Shown piece by piece: positions 8,085 through 16,382 of a DNA stretch of 62,241 nt. This DNA is from Gammaproteobacteria bacterium (GTDB lineage: Bacteria > Pseudomonadota > Gammaproteobacteria > HK1). Position numbers and translations under genes: made by a program. A model generated the notes under the pieces. That model did no database searches. It was not told the DNA's origin and was given only the letters and a program-made list of their open reading frames with translations. Location: NCBI GenBank assembly GCA_021773635.1, contig JAJFJV010000003.1, positions 1-62,241 of the forward strand. The letters run 5' to 3'. How positions within the stretch are numbered: position 1 is the first letter of the stretch; each line of letters starts with the position of its first letter.

Positions 8085-8479
8085 GAGCTCTGCTCCTGCT
8101 CGTGCCACCAACTGTCCCAAGTGGAAAAATGACGGCCGAACCAATGGTGTAAACGCTTGGCAAAAGCGGCCTGATCATAGAACTGCCGGGTCTCATAATC
8201 CTCCATAATATCGTGAATATCCTCCAGCAAGCGCTCATGATCATCCTTGTGCCCGGCGTAGCGCGGATACGCCTGTTGCTGCATATATCGTTCCTCTAGC
8301 GCGAAATGAGCGGCCACTTGGGCGTGAATCTCCTCCAGCATCTCTCCCACCGCATCATCGCTATCCGAGTCGGAAAAACGTGTAATCGCCTGGTTAATGA
8401 GCTCGATGAGCTGCCGATGCTCGTGATCCACCCCGGGCACCCCTACCGAATATTCGTCCTTCCATGCCAACCAGCCCAT
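8081..8479 (-). CDS. bacteriohemerythrin
   Basis: The 132-residue single-domain protein carries the full di-iron ligand set at near-canonical spacing: H21, H58, E62 (HFALE), H77 and H81 (HKDDH), H117 and D122 (RHFSTWD). Hemerythrins bind O2 reversibly and some bind NO; they can deliver or scavenge the gas. It has no signal peptide and should be cytoplasmic. It overlaps heme A synthase by 4 bases and lies 23 bases after the unknown membrane-anchored protein. Its place inside a heme-copper reductase operon suggests handling of the reductase's gaseous substrate (inference). Confidence 0.93.
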   Translation of the reverse strand: MGWLAWKDEYSVGVPGVDHEHRQLIELINQAITRFSDSDSDDAVGEMLEEIHAQVAAHFALEERYMQQQAYPRYAGHKDDHERLLEDIHDIMEDYETRQFYDQAAFAKRLHHWFGRHFSTWDSWWHEQEQSS

Positions 8480-8502
8480 TCCTTATTCCCTCGTTCTCCA
8501 GT

Positions 8503-9006
8503 TCAAAAGAACTGAAATCCTCCTGTTTCGGCCCGAAAATCCACCACAAAATTTTGTCGTGGCCGTAGTTCCACCAGTTTGCTGCCTTCGTAATCAAAGC
8601 CTTCAGCTCGGGCACTATCCCGTAGCCGTGCGGTCACCCGATGCTTTCCCGCAGGCACCACAAAGCGCTGGTACACCGAGCCCGCGCCGTCCTCTGCGAT
8701 ACCGCCCGGTGGCATATCACCGGCAAATAGCAGTTTCTCGTCCAGGTACAGTTCCACCCGGGCCACCACCCGTTGTCGTGGACAATCCATGGTAGTGCGC
8801 ATATTGGGCGCCAGTTGTGCCAGCTCTTCCGCACTGCGTCGACGGCATTCCACCGTTCGCTGGCTGGCATGACTAAAGCTCAGTTTCACCAGCGCCATCT
8901 CCGCATTATGGTAAACATAGGGAGGGGAATCGGAGAAATAACCAATTAGCCCCGCGAATAGCAAGCCGGTGACCAATTGCATCCCGTAACGCAGGACCCT
9001 AGACAT
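8503..9006 (-). CDS. membrane-anchored protein of unknown function in the reductase operon
   Basis: The 167-residue protein has an N-terminal hydrophobic anchor (about residues 8-24) and a soluble domain of mostly beta-strand character, probably periplasmic. Two Cys (C54, C75) could form a disulfide or bind a metal. The segment KLSFSHASQR (41-50) and the C-terminal FVVDFRAETGGFQF are prominent. Its ATG overlaps the end of the cytochrome b fusion by 8 bases, so the two are coupled. I recognise no family. Its place next to maturation genes suggests an assembly or electron-transfer accessory. Confidence 0.75.
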   Translation of the reverse strand: MSRVLRYGMQLVTGLLFAGLIGYFSDSPPYVYHNAEMALVKLSFSHASQRTVECRRRSAEELAQLAPNMRTTMDCPRQRVVARVELYLDEKLLFAGDMPPGGIAEDGAGSVYQRFVVPAGKHRVTARLRDSARAEGFDYEGSKLVELRPRQNFVVDFRAETGGFQFF

Positions 9007-10576
9007 GCTCCGCCCCCCTGGTCACAGGCCCATCTGCGGACCTGGCTGTGAGTTCATCCCCCGTCTCATGCGGGAGACCCGCACGAAAATCTGCCAACTG
9101 TGCGTTTAACCGCGTACCGTGGGCGCAGCCAATCCAGGCCCGTGCAATTCTCTCGCGAGCTACCCGGCGACGCAAAAAGGGATCGCGCTCCCGGGCAATA
9201 CGTTGTTCAGTCCAGTCCAGACCGAGGCGAAAGTGACAATCACCCTCCCGACAACCGGCAAGGAAAATGCCGTCCACATGGCCACGGTTTAGCAGATAGT
9301 CCATAAACGGGGGAGGCAACATGGCTACGCAGGGAAGGCGCACCACTGCAAATCCATCACTTGCCTCAGAGCCGGATAGCTCGGGGCCGGCCTCACAAGC
9401 GTAGACCAGCACGCGTTCATTGCCTTGCAGCGCAGCCGCGGCGGTAACACTCTGTTTCAGCACATCCCGTAAAGGCCGGTGTGGCATATCGATGCCCGGC
9501 GTCATTTCCCTATTCCGCCGAAAGGGTGTGGCTGTGGGGCAGGCACCCGCGCAGATACCACAACTCATGCACAGGGCCGCCTTAACCTCGACCTGATGGC
9601 TAAACGGCAGCCCGTCCTGCCGGGGCTCCAGGGTCAGCGCGGAAAAAGGGCAGTCCTGCACGCAGCGCCCACAACCGTTGCAATTATCGAGATCCACCAC
9701 CGCAGCGGGTTGTCGCCGGGTATGGCCAAGCCACGGGAGGCAGAGCATAAATATGCTGCCAAAAACGAGGACTCCCCACAGGGCAAGACCCGAGATGCGC
9801 TCCAGCAGCGGATAGGCGAGCAGGTAGAACCAGTCAAATCCGATAATCGCGGGAACGGTACCGAGATCCGCCGGCGCCTGGCTGAGCGCCGGCTTGAACA
9901 GGGAGAGCAGCACCAGAACCATAAGGGTACCTACCGCCAGTGCGCGTGGCGGGTTGACCCGGGGGCGCATGTGGCGCTGGATATGCACCCACATGAGAAA
10001 TAGCAAAAACAGCGGCACGCCTATATGGATAAAGACCATGAGGGTGAAAAAGCGGCCACTGAGGGTACCGTCGCGGAGAAAGTTACGCGCGATTGGCTCG
10101 CCGAAGAATGGCAGCGCATCCAGCCATTCAGTGGTAGCAATGGCAATGTACTGGGCGAGCTGGTCCCACACCATCCAGTAGCCGCTGATGCCGCTGGCGT
10201 AGATGAACCAGAGCAGCGGCACACCGCTAACCCAGGCAAACCAGCGTGCGCCACGAAAGCGCCCGAGTATCCATTCCCGCAGAATATGAACCACAACGAT
10301 CAACACCAGCGCATCGGAGGCATAGCGGTGCAGGCTGCGCATCACTCCGCCGGCATACCATTGCGCGTGGGTGATACGCTCCAGCGACTCATAGGCATCG
10401 CTCAAGCCAGTGTCAAAGAAAATGTACAGGTAGATTCCGGTAACCAGCACGATCCAGTAGAAAAACCAGCCTAGGGCACCAAGCTGATTGAGAGGGTTGT
10501 GCCTGGGGGTAAAGACGGCGTCGAAGCTGCTTTCCAGGCGATCCAGCAAACGCCGCATAGGTCCGGTCTTGGTCAT
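8999..10576 (-). CDS. fusion of cytochrome b N-domain, two [4Fe-4S] clusters and MvhD-like domain
   Basis: The 525-residue protein has three parts. Residues 1-285 form a bc1-type cytochrome b membrane domain with two bis-His pairs 14 apart (H83/H97, H184/H198). Residues 295-350 form a ferredoxin domain with C299-C302-C305-C309 and C336-C339-C342-C346. Residues 388-490 resemble the MvhD/FrhD hydrogenase iron-sulfur subunit, including RLPC and LAGCREGDCHFRLG (C394, C416, C442, C447). The start ATG at 10576 lies 5 bases after the SCO stop. The design suggests transfer between quinones and soluble or Fe-S carriers; no Rieske protein is nearby. The function is inferred. Confidence 0.9.
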   Translation of the reverse strand: MTKTGPMRRLLDRLESSFDAVFTPRHNPLNQLGALGWFFYWIVLVTGIYLYIFFDTGLSDAYESLERITHAQWYAGGVMRSLHRYASDALVLIVVVHILREWILGRFRGARWFAWVSGVPLLWFIYASGISGYWMVWDQLAQYIAIATTEWLDALPFFGEPIARNFLRDGTLSGRFFTLMVFIHIGVPLFLLFLMWVHIQRHMRPRVNPPRALAVGTLMVLVLLSLFKPALSQAPADLGTVPAIIGFDWFYLLAYPLLERISGLALWGVLVFGSIFMLCLPWLGHTRRQPAAVVDLDNCNGCGRCVQDCPFSALTLEPRQDGLPFSHQVEVKAALCMSCGICAGACPTATPFRRNREMTPGIDMPHRPLRDVLKQSVTAAAALQGNERVLVYACEAGPELSGSEASDGFAVVRLPCVAMLPPPFMDYLLNRGHVDGIFLAGCREGDCHFRLGLDWTEQRIARERDPFLRRRVARERIARAWIGCAHGTRLNAQLADFRAGLPHETGDELTARSADGPVTRGAEHV

Positions 10577-10580
10577 CGTT

Positions 10581-11423
10581 TCAGGCTCTGCCCTGGCGCC
10601 AGCCATGAACCAGAAAAATGGCGACTGCGCCAAGACTTAGTATGCCCACAAAGATTCCCACGAACAGCGACTTGTCGAAGCGATAGCGGCCGGTGGCCGG
10701 ATCGTAGACAGTACAAAACAGGCGTACCCGATCTATCCAGTCACCGGGTTCCGTCGCCGCCACCGGACTGCCAAAAACCAACTGCTTCAGCGGTTCTACC
10801 ACGTGGGGAACCTCAGGTTCGTTTCCGTAAACCTGGCGATACACACGCCCTGCCCCATCAATAACCGTGGTCTGGGCAAGGTGGTCAAAGCCCTTGGGGG
10901 AAGAAAAATATATAAAACCCACATCACGAACTAAATGTTCGATGGTGTCGGCATCGGCACTCAGGAAATGCCACTGCGGATCCTGAATACCCTGGCCGCT
11001 GGCAAAGACTCGCATGCGCTCCGGGCTATCCACGGCACTGTCAAAGCCAATGGTCAACACCGTAAAACTATTTTCTCCCAGGGCTTCGCGGGCAACATCT
11101 ACGGCGCGCGCGAGGTGGCGGGTAAGCAGCGGGCAAACATGATAGCAGCTGGTATAGATAAGGCTGACCAGCAAAGGCTTTCCGCCAAAGGAGGAAAGGG
11201 ATACGGACTCTCCCTGGCGGTTGCGGAAGGAATACTCACCCAGCTCGCGCCCGATGGCCGCCTGGCTGAAGGCGAGTGCGGATTTTTCATCGAAGGCACT
11301 GCCGGACTCCGCCATTTCCGGCCCGCCGTGGGCCCCCACCCCGGTGCCTGCAAACAGCACTCCGGACACTAAAAGTACGGCAACCACCCGCCGTGGAAAC
11401 TGAATTATCTTCGCTGCGCTCAC
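10581..11423 (-). CDS. SCO1/SenC-family copper chaperone
   Basis: The 280-residue protein has an N-terminal membrane anchor or signal (about 11-30), a thioredoxin-like domain with the copper-binding CxxxC motif (TSCYHVCP, C93 and C97) and a later conserved His in GFDHLAQT, plus an additional C-terminal transmembrane helix (about 253-273). SCO proteins insert copper into the CuA site of oxidases; this suits the CuA subunit in the operon. The start is GTG. A strong hairpin separates it from the catalytic subunit gene upstream, which may lower its expression. senC also accompanies the norSY genes of ammonia oxidisers. Confidence 0.92.
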   Translation of the reverse strand: MSAAKIIQFPRRVVAVLLVSGVLFAGTGVGAHGGPEMAESGSAFDEKSALAFSQAAIGRELGEYSFRNRQGESVSLSSFGGKPLLVSLIYTSCYHVCPLLTRHLARAVDVAREALGENSFTVLTIGFDSAVDSPERMRVFASGQGIQDPQWHFLSADADTIEHLVRDVGFIYFSSPKGFDHLAQTTVIDGAGRVYRQVYGNEPEVPHVVEPLKQLVFGSPVAATEPGDWIDRVRLFCTVYDPATGRYRFDKSLFVGIFVGILSLGAVAIFLVHGWRQGRA

Positions 11424-11516
11424 GGAATGATTCGATCCTTCACGATACCCGCGCCACTGCGACAGGCGGATAGTCCCCGGGGGATATTCTCAATGGAAAC
11501 GTTTGAAGAAATGCGC

Positions 11517-11540
11517 GAGGGGGCGGGTCATCGCCCCCTC
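11517..11540 (-). terminator. strong intercistronic hairpin, possible attenuator
   Basis: A 9-bp perfect stem GAGGGGGCG (11517-11525) / CGCCCCCTC (11532-11540) with a 6-base loop lies 10 bases beyond the stop of the catalytic subunit gene. On the minus strand it is followed by a weakly U-rich stretch (ATTTCTTC). It could terminate part of the transcripts or protect the upstream mRNA, giving more catalytic subunits than assembly factors. The stem is seen directly; the role is inferred. Confidence 0.55.
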
Positions 11541-11550
11541 ACAGAACTCG

Positions 11551-13245
11551 CTAGCCGAGTGGCCAGATTTCAGACAGGTATTTCCAGTTGACGAAGTAGT
11601 AGAGCACAAAAGCGGTCAGAAATACCCCGGCGAGTACCGCGGTGCCGGGAATCTGAACATCTCTGGCACTACCGTATTCACCTACTGCCGCGGCATCCGG
11701 CGAAGTACTCTCGGCGACGGCGGCCGGCTCACTGGAGGTGCGCTTGCCAAAGAGCAGGGAGGCGACGACGACAGCGATATACATCACACCACCGACAGCC
11801 GCCAGGATTGCACTCAGGCCATTCAGGCCCATCATCAGAAACGCAGCCGCGGGATAGTCAAACTGCAGGGCTGAGTCAGCAAAGGTCATGTCCCAGTGTC
11901 GACGCGACACCCCCAAGGTACCCGCCCCCATCATGAACACCGATATCCCCGCCACGCCGATGGCAAACACATAGGGCTGCCATTGCGCCACCTTTGGCCA
12001 GATGATTTCGCGCTGAAAAATCAGTGGCACCAGCAGATAGGTCACTGCCATAAACGTGAGGGTGGTACCCGCCACAACCGTCGCGTGGAAGTGACCGGGC
12101 ACATACAGCGTGTTGTGCATGATGAGGTTGATCTGTTCCACCCCCATCACCACGCCCGAAATACCACCCAGGAAACCGAATAGCAGCAAGGACAGGAAGA
12201 CCCCGGAAAAGGCCGGGTTTCCCCACGGAGCCTTGCGCAACCACTCGAAGAGGCCATTGGTAAAGCCCTTTGCACGCTGCGCCGCCTCGATGGATCCAGG
12301 TACCGTCAGCCCATGGATCATGCTACCGAGCACGGCCAAGTACATGGCATAACTGGTGTTAAAGATCTTCCACTCCGAGGATATCCCGGGCTCCGCCAGC
12401 AGATGATGCGCGCTGGCGAGTTGCAGAAACAGGATATACATCAGAAAGGCCATGCGACTCACCTTTTCCGAGAGTGGCTTCGCCCCCAGAACCACCGCGG
12501 CAACGAGATACCAGATGGAGACGTGAGCCGCCACATTAATCTGCTGAGAGGAGTGCCCCATAGCCCACCAGATGGTCTTGTACACCAATGGATCGATGTG
12601 GCTGATAAAGCCGAGCGACCAGAGGAGTGTGGGAATCAAAATAATTGCACCGGAGGCAATGGTAAACACGGCAATGATGGCGGCGGTTAGCGCCCCGAAG
12701 GTCACCAGTGGAATAGAACCTTCGTAGGTCTTTTCTGCCTTGGCCACCACCAGCGTACCGAAAAATACCCCCACTTGAAGCAAGGCTCCTACCGCAAACA
12801 GGATTACCCCGAGATAAAAATGAGGTTCCGCTTTCATAGGTACGTACGAGGTGAACATAACGCTGGAATCACCTTGCAGTACCGCAACATTAGCCATCAG
12901 CGCACCAACAAGCATCAGGGCAAAACCCGCCCAGGCCACCCTGGGTGTGGCAACGCGCGAACCAAGCAATACTGCGGAGGCAAAGTGCAGCACCGCCATC
13001 TCGAAAAAGATGATCCAAACCAGTAGCACGTCAAATCCATGGGCGGTGAGGGCAAGATAGAACCAGTCCGCGGGCAGGATGTGTACCGCTGGCCAGCGGG
13101 TCAGTGCCACCAACAGACCAAACAAGCCACCGATCAGGAGAAACACCACCGCAACCACCGCATTCGCCTTAATCAGGCTATCGGCCTGGAGGTGAACGCG
13201 CAGCCCGGTGGCGGGACAGGTACGAAATTCTTCAGAGTTTGCCAT
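11551..13245 (-). CDS. heme-copper reductase catalytic subunit lacking the active-site Tyr (sNOR-like, NorY-type?)
   Basis: The 564-residue protein has 12 or more helices. Low-spin heme ligands are H69 and H387, the high-spin heme ligand is H385 (PGHFH), and CuB ligands are H231 (WAMGHSSQQ), H280 and H281. In oxygen reductases of types A and B the residue four after the first CuB ligand is the cross-linked Tyr (HPxxY); here it is Q235. The cbb3-type alternative Tyr in helix VII, about six residues before HH, is also absent (L274). Missing this Tyr is typical of NO reductases. With CuA subunit and SCO, the gene set resembles norSY-senC. An annotation as ba3-type oxidase is the alternative. AGGAG precedes the ATG by 6 bases. 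Confidence 0.85.
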   Translation of the reverse strand: MANSEEFRTCPATGLRVHLQADSLIKANAVVAVVFLLIGGLFGLLVALTRWPAVHILPADWFYLALTAHGFDVLLVWIIFFEMAVLHFASAVLLGSRVATPRVAWAGFALMLVGALMANVAVLQGDSSVMFTSYVPMKAEPHFYLGVILFAVGALLQVGVFFGTLVVAKAEKTYEGSIPLVTFGALTAAIIAVFTIASGAIILIPTLLWSLGFISHIDPLVYKTIWWAMGHSSQQINVAAHVSIWYLVAAVVLGAKPLSEKVSRMAFLMYILFLQLASAHHLLAEPGISSEWKIFNTSYAMYLAVLGSMIHGLTVPGSIEAAQRAKGFTNGLFEWLRKAPWGNPAFSGVFLSLLLFGFLGGISGVVMGVEQINLIMHNTLYVPGHFHATVVAGTTLTFMAVTYLLVPLIFQREIIWPKVAQWQPYVFAIGVAGISVFMMGAGTLGVSRRHWDMTFADSALQFDYPAAAFLMMGLNGLSAILAAVGGVMYIAVVVASLLFGKRTSSEPAAVAESTSPDAAAVGEYGSARDVQIPGTAVLAGVFLTAFVLYYFVNWKYLSEIWPLG

Positions 13246-13254
13246 CGACCGCTC

Positions 13255-13788
13255 CTATTCCTTGACGTAGATCTTGCCCACCATGGTGTGGTGGCCGATC
13301 CCGCAGAATTCATTACAGACCACACTGAATTCCCCGGACGCATTCGGGGTCATCTGGGTTACAAGTTCATAACCCGGGTGGACCGACAGATTCATGTTGG
13401 TGGGCTGGAGCGAAAAACCATGCTGCCAGTCCATAGAAGAAAGGTGCATGCGATAACTCTGGTCCTTTTTCAGTTCCAGAATCGGCCACCACTGCCAAAG
13501 CCTTGCGATGAGATACACGTCACTGCCAGGCGGCGGACTCACCACCGGAAAGCCGGCCTCCTCGCGCACCGTGTATTTCGCGGTCATCGCCTGGGCCTTC
13601 TCGGCGAAGGCCTCGGGGGTAATCTTGTAGGCCTCGTTGGAGAGATTTTGCTGTCCCGCCCCGTGCCAGTAAATCATCATGAAGAACATCACCAGGCCCC
13701 AGACAAAGGCGATGAGGATCCAGATGAGTTCTACCCTGGCGATGGGTTCCTTCCACCACAGACGATTGCTTGGAGGGCTCATGGCCAT
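13255..13788 (-). CDS. heme-copper reductase subunit II with CuA site (NorS-like?)
   Basis: The 177-residue protein has one N-terminal transmembrane helix (about 20-40) and a periplasmic cupredoxin domain. The CuA motif is complete: H123 (DWQHGF), then C158, E160, C162, H166 and M169 in CNEFCGIGHHTM. The site accepts electrons from cytochrome c or another periplasmic donor. The N-terminal single helix and short length resemble type-B (ba3) subunit II. The gene is 9 bases upstream of the catalytic subunit and 11 bases after the small subunit. GGAG lies 8 bases before the start. Confidence 0.92.
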   Translation of the reverse strand: MAMSPPSNRLWWKEPIARVELIWILIAFVWGLVMFFMMIYWHGAGQQNLSNEAYKITPEAFAEKAQAMTAKYTVREEAGFPVVSPPPGSDVYLIARLWQWWPILELKKDQSYRMHLSSMDWQHGFSLQPTNMNLSVHPGYELVTQMTPNASGEFSVVCNEFCGIGHHTMVGKIYVKE

Positions 13789-13799
13789 AACGGTATCTC

Positions 13800-13997
13800 C
13801 TATTTGGCGACGGGAATCTGGACAATTTCCATAATTCCCCAGACGAGATAGAAGATAGTGGGTACCGCAACTCCCAACGCCAGCAGAGCAAAGGGGTTAT
13901 CGAGCAGCCGCTGCATGAAGGGAATAGGTTCTTCCCCTCCACCACCGGTGGGTTGTACGCCAGGCGTGCCCGCCTGTTCCTGTGTGGACTCAGTCAT
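13800..13997 (-). CDS. single-helix small subunit of the heme-copper reductase
   Basis: The 65-residue protein has a soluble Gly/Pro/Glu-rich N-terminus (1-25), an amphipathic stretch (FMQRLLDNP) and one transmembrane helix (about 36-58). It is the first gene of the operon and has the strongest ribosome binding site of the group (GGGAGGAG, 5 bases before the ATG). Small single-helix subunits such as subunit IIa accompany type-B heme-copper enzymes. Assignment rests on position and topology; the sequence itself is not diagnostic. Confidence 0.72.
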   Translation of the reverse strand: MTESTQEQAGTPGVQPTGGGGEEPIPFMQRLLDNPFALLALGVAVPTIFYLVWGIMEIVQIPVAK

Positions 13998-14118
13998 GCC
14001 GTCTCCTCCCGTTGCGTTGTGAACCGCCGCTGACAGCTCCGGGACTTGCGCCCGAACTCAGATGGCTATCAGGGGAAAAACTGCTTGCCTAACACTCCGT
14101 ACACTATTATTTTTCTTG

Positions 14119-14147
14119 TTCTGACCCCAACGTATATAACATGTCAA
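14119..14147 (-). promoter_or_regulatory. candidate promoter of the reductase operon
   Basis: On the minus strand a perfect TTGACA (14142-14147) is followed after 17 bases by TCAGAA (14119-14124), a poor -10. The AT-rich partial dyad ACATGT-TAT-ATACGT overlaps the spacer (about 14130-14144) and could be a regulator site. The 192-base gap 13998-14189 otherwise holds the strong ribosome binding site of the first gene and no frame I would call. The NsrR consensus half-site (ATGYATTT) is not clearly present. Confidence 0.3.
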
Positions 14148-14189
14148 CCTTTTATGCAATGACCTTGGTGTCTGCAAGGGTATCTGGAC

Positions 14190-16382
14190 CTACCCACCGG
14201 AACCAGCACCATCCACCTCCGTCTGGAGCGTCAGACTCCAGGGTGGACGCCCTGGGTGCTGACGTTCCCGATATTGCCGCAAGCTGAAATTAAATTGTGG
14301 GCTCTCTCCGAGCAGGTCACTCAGAACCATTGCTGATATCCCAAGCACGGTACATTTTTCCTTCGCCTCCAGCCGTTGGGGTCCGGGTGGCGCGTGAGGC
14401 TTAAGCCCCGCCTCATCACCCACTCCAAGCAACTCCCCGCTGGCCACATCGGCGGCGCTGCCCGCGGCGATAATCGCCCACCAGCCACCGGCATCGTCGA
14501 GCCGCATGACTTGCCCCGGCTCGAGACTACGCTGCTCTACGATGGCCGACAGGGCGTCGATCACCGTGGTACTAAGCCCGGCAAACTGGGGTAATGCGGA
14601 GATGGTCTCGCGCAGACCCCATTGCGCCAGCAAGGCCGCCTTGAGACCCCGCTTTTCAATGAAGATGCCAAAGGAATCCTCACGAAATTCACACACCGTT
14701 ACCGGGGTCGCCGCCACCACACTGGCATTGCGTTTTTCGCTACCGGTCACCACCGCCATTTCGCCAATAAAATCCCCGGCCTCACGGGTTGCCAGTACGC
14801 GTAGCTGCTCACCATCGTGGTGGATCACCTGGCAATGGCCCGTCAGTATGAGCAGCACATTCCCGCGGGTCTCCCAACCCTGCTTGAGAATCACATCATC
14901 GGTATTGAAATGGCGAATAGCGGTATCGGCAAACAGGCTGCTCAACCAGCGCCCGGAAAGTGCCTCGCCAAAGTTTTCCATCAGTAACTCGATGGCGCGC
15001 ATGGTATAGAGATCTTTACCACCCTCCAGGATGGTATAGCGCTTCCCCGAACTCGCCAGCGAGAAAGTGGCGTTATAACGATTCGGCAGGCGATCCACGT
15101 GCACAAAAACCACGCGTTCAGCCTCGGATTTGAGGGCATCCGCAGGATCACCGTGGATCAGGCCCATACCCCCGTCGGCCACCAGCATATCGAAGGGTGC
15201 GTGGTACAGATGCTTGAGATAGGCCTCGGCATCCGGGCGGATCAGTTGCTCGGCCCGCATTTGCTCGATTTCGGCAAAACTCTGATTGTCTCCCACCACA
15301 CAGATTCTGTGTGCGCGTCCATCGCGCGAAACTGAAAAGGTGGCTCCGATGGTAGGCACGCTGTGAACCGTGCAGTGGGCATCGATAGTCAGCCCGTAAT
15401 AACCAAAGGGTCGCCCGGGCATGATCTCCATGAACTTGAAGTGTTCCTTGACCGCATCCACCGCCCAGCCAAGACCCAGGGCAAGCTTTTGCATCGCCAT
15501 TTCATAGATGGCCCGGGTGGTAATAACCTCCACCCGGTGTGACATCTGCATCAGCGGCAACATGCTGCAATGGTCATCGTGCAAATGGCTGAGAAACAGG
15601 GCGCGAATCTGGTTTCTTGAGATTCCGCGCGCACGCAGATGCCAGTCCACAAAGGGAATGGAGTCGATGAGGATGTACCAGCCGTTGAAACAAAGCACCA
15701 GGCCCGTGGATGCCTCTTCAGGGGTAAAGCCGGAGGCACCGCCCAGGACGTCAATACCAAACTTGGACAACGGCCCCGGAAGATTATCCGCATAGACCTC
15801 GTAGGGCGGGCGGATTTCCCCGGTCCCGTTGAGGTCCACCTCAACATTCTCGGCCGCGGTGGTCAGCACGAAGCGATCCGTTTCCAGACGCTCGATGCTA
15901 TAGCCATCCAATTCGACGCGGTTATCACGAAACGGAATGGCTTCGATGAAGCTCTCTACCGGGCGCACCGCACCGGCATCATCCTTGAGGGCGAAAAAAT
16001 CGCTCGCATTGAGCCATTCCTCCCGCATCTTTGTCTCGGTATTCCAGGCCTCCAGCTCCTCGCGAGAGGGGCCCAGCAAGGTAAGGCGCAACTGCTCCAG
16101 GGCATGGGCCAGGTGATCGGGTTCACCAATGAGTTTCAGGCGGCGGCCGCTTTTCAGGCCATCGCCAAAAAACAGGAACTGGTAGAGGGGAAATTCCAGG
16201 TTATTAAGCAATACCCCGGAACGCTCGCGCACATCCGGCAGGACCATGGCATCCAGCGGGCCGGCACCAGACTTGATCAGGGCCTTGAGAACTTCCGGAG
16301 GCTGGCCAAACAAAACCGTGTGCTCCCCCACCCGCACAGCTCGACAACCCTCCATGGGGGTTGTCAGTTCCAACTCGGACAT
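14190..16382 (-). CDS. metallo-beta-lactamase protein with one or two cyclic-nucleotide-binding domains
   Basis: The 730-residue cytoplasmic protein has a unique N-terminal region (1-200), a metallo-beta-lactamase domain (about 205-440) with HLHDDH (H266, H268, D270, H271), H340, D365 (GDN) and H410 or H428, then a cNMP-binding domain (about 485-600) with phosphate-cassette-like GEMAVVTGSEKRNAS and R551. A second, degenerate cNMP-like domain covers about 605-705. The domain order suggests an effector-gated hydrolase or a di-metal gas or redox sensor; neither is shown. GGGAG precedes the ATG by about 6 bases. It lies upstream of the reductase operon on the same strand and 189 bases after the UspA gene. 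Confidence 0.82.
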   Translation of the reverse strand: MSELELTTPMEGCRAVRVGEHTVLFGQPPEVLKALIKSGAGPLDAMVLPDVRERSGVLLNNLEFPLYQFLFFGDGLKSGRRLKLIGEPDHLAHALEQLRLTLLGPSREELEAWNTETKMREEWLNASDFFALKDDAGAVRPVESFIEAIPFRDNRVELDGYSIERLETDRFVLTTAAENVEVDLNGTGEIRPPYEVYADNLPGPLSKFGIDVLGGASGFTPEEASTGLVLCFNGWYILIDSIPFVDWHLRARGISRNQIRALFLSHLHDDHCSMLPLMQMSHRVEVITTRAIYEMAMQKLALGLGWAVDAVKEHFKFMEIMPGRPFGYYGLTIDAHCTVHSVPTIGATFSVSRDGRAHRICVVGDNQSFAEIEQMRAEQLIRPDAEAYLKHLYHAPFDMLVADGGMGLIHGDPADALKSEAERVVFVHVDRLPNRYNATFSLASSGKRYTILEGGKDLYTMRAIELLMENFGEALSGRWLSSLFADTAIRHFNTDDVILKQGWETRGNVLLILTGHCQVIHHDGEQLRVLATREAGDFIGEMAVVTGSEKRNASVVAATPVTVCEFREDSFGIFIEKRGLKAALLAQWGLRETISALPQFAGLSTTVIDALSAIVEQRSLEPGQVMRLDDAGGWWAIIAAGSAADVASGELLGVGDEAGLKPHAPPGPQRLEAKEKCTVLGISAMVLSDLLGESPQFNFSLRQYRERQHPGRPPWSLTLQTEVDGAGSGG

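Noticed and set aside
11551-13245. Annotation as cbb3-type oxidase subunit I
   Set aside because: The CuA-type subunit II, the absence of ccoO/ccoP cytochrome c genes and the lack of the helix VII Tyr argue against cbb3.
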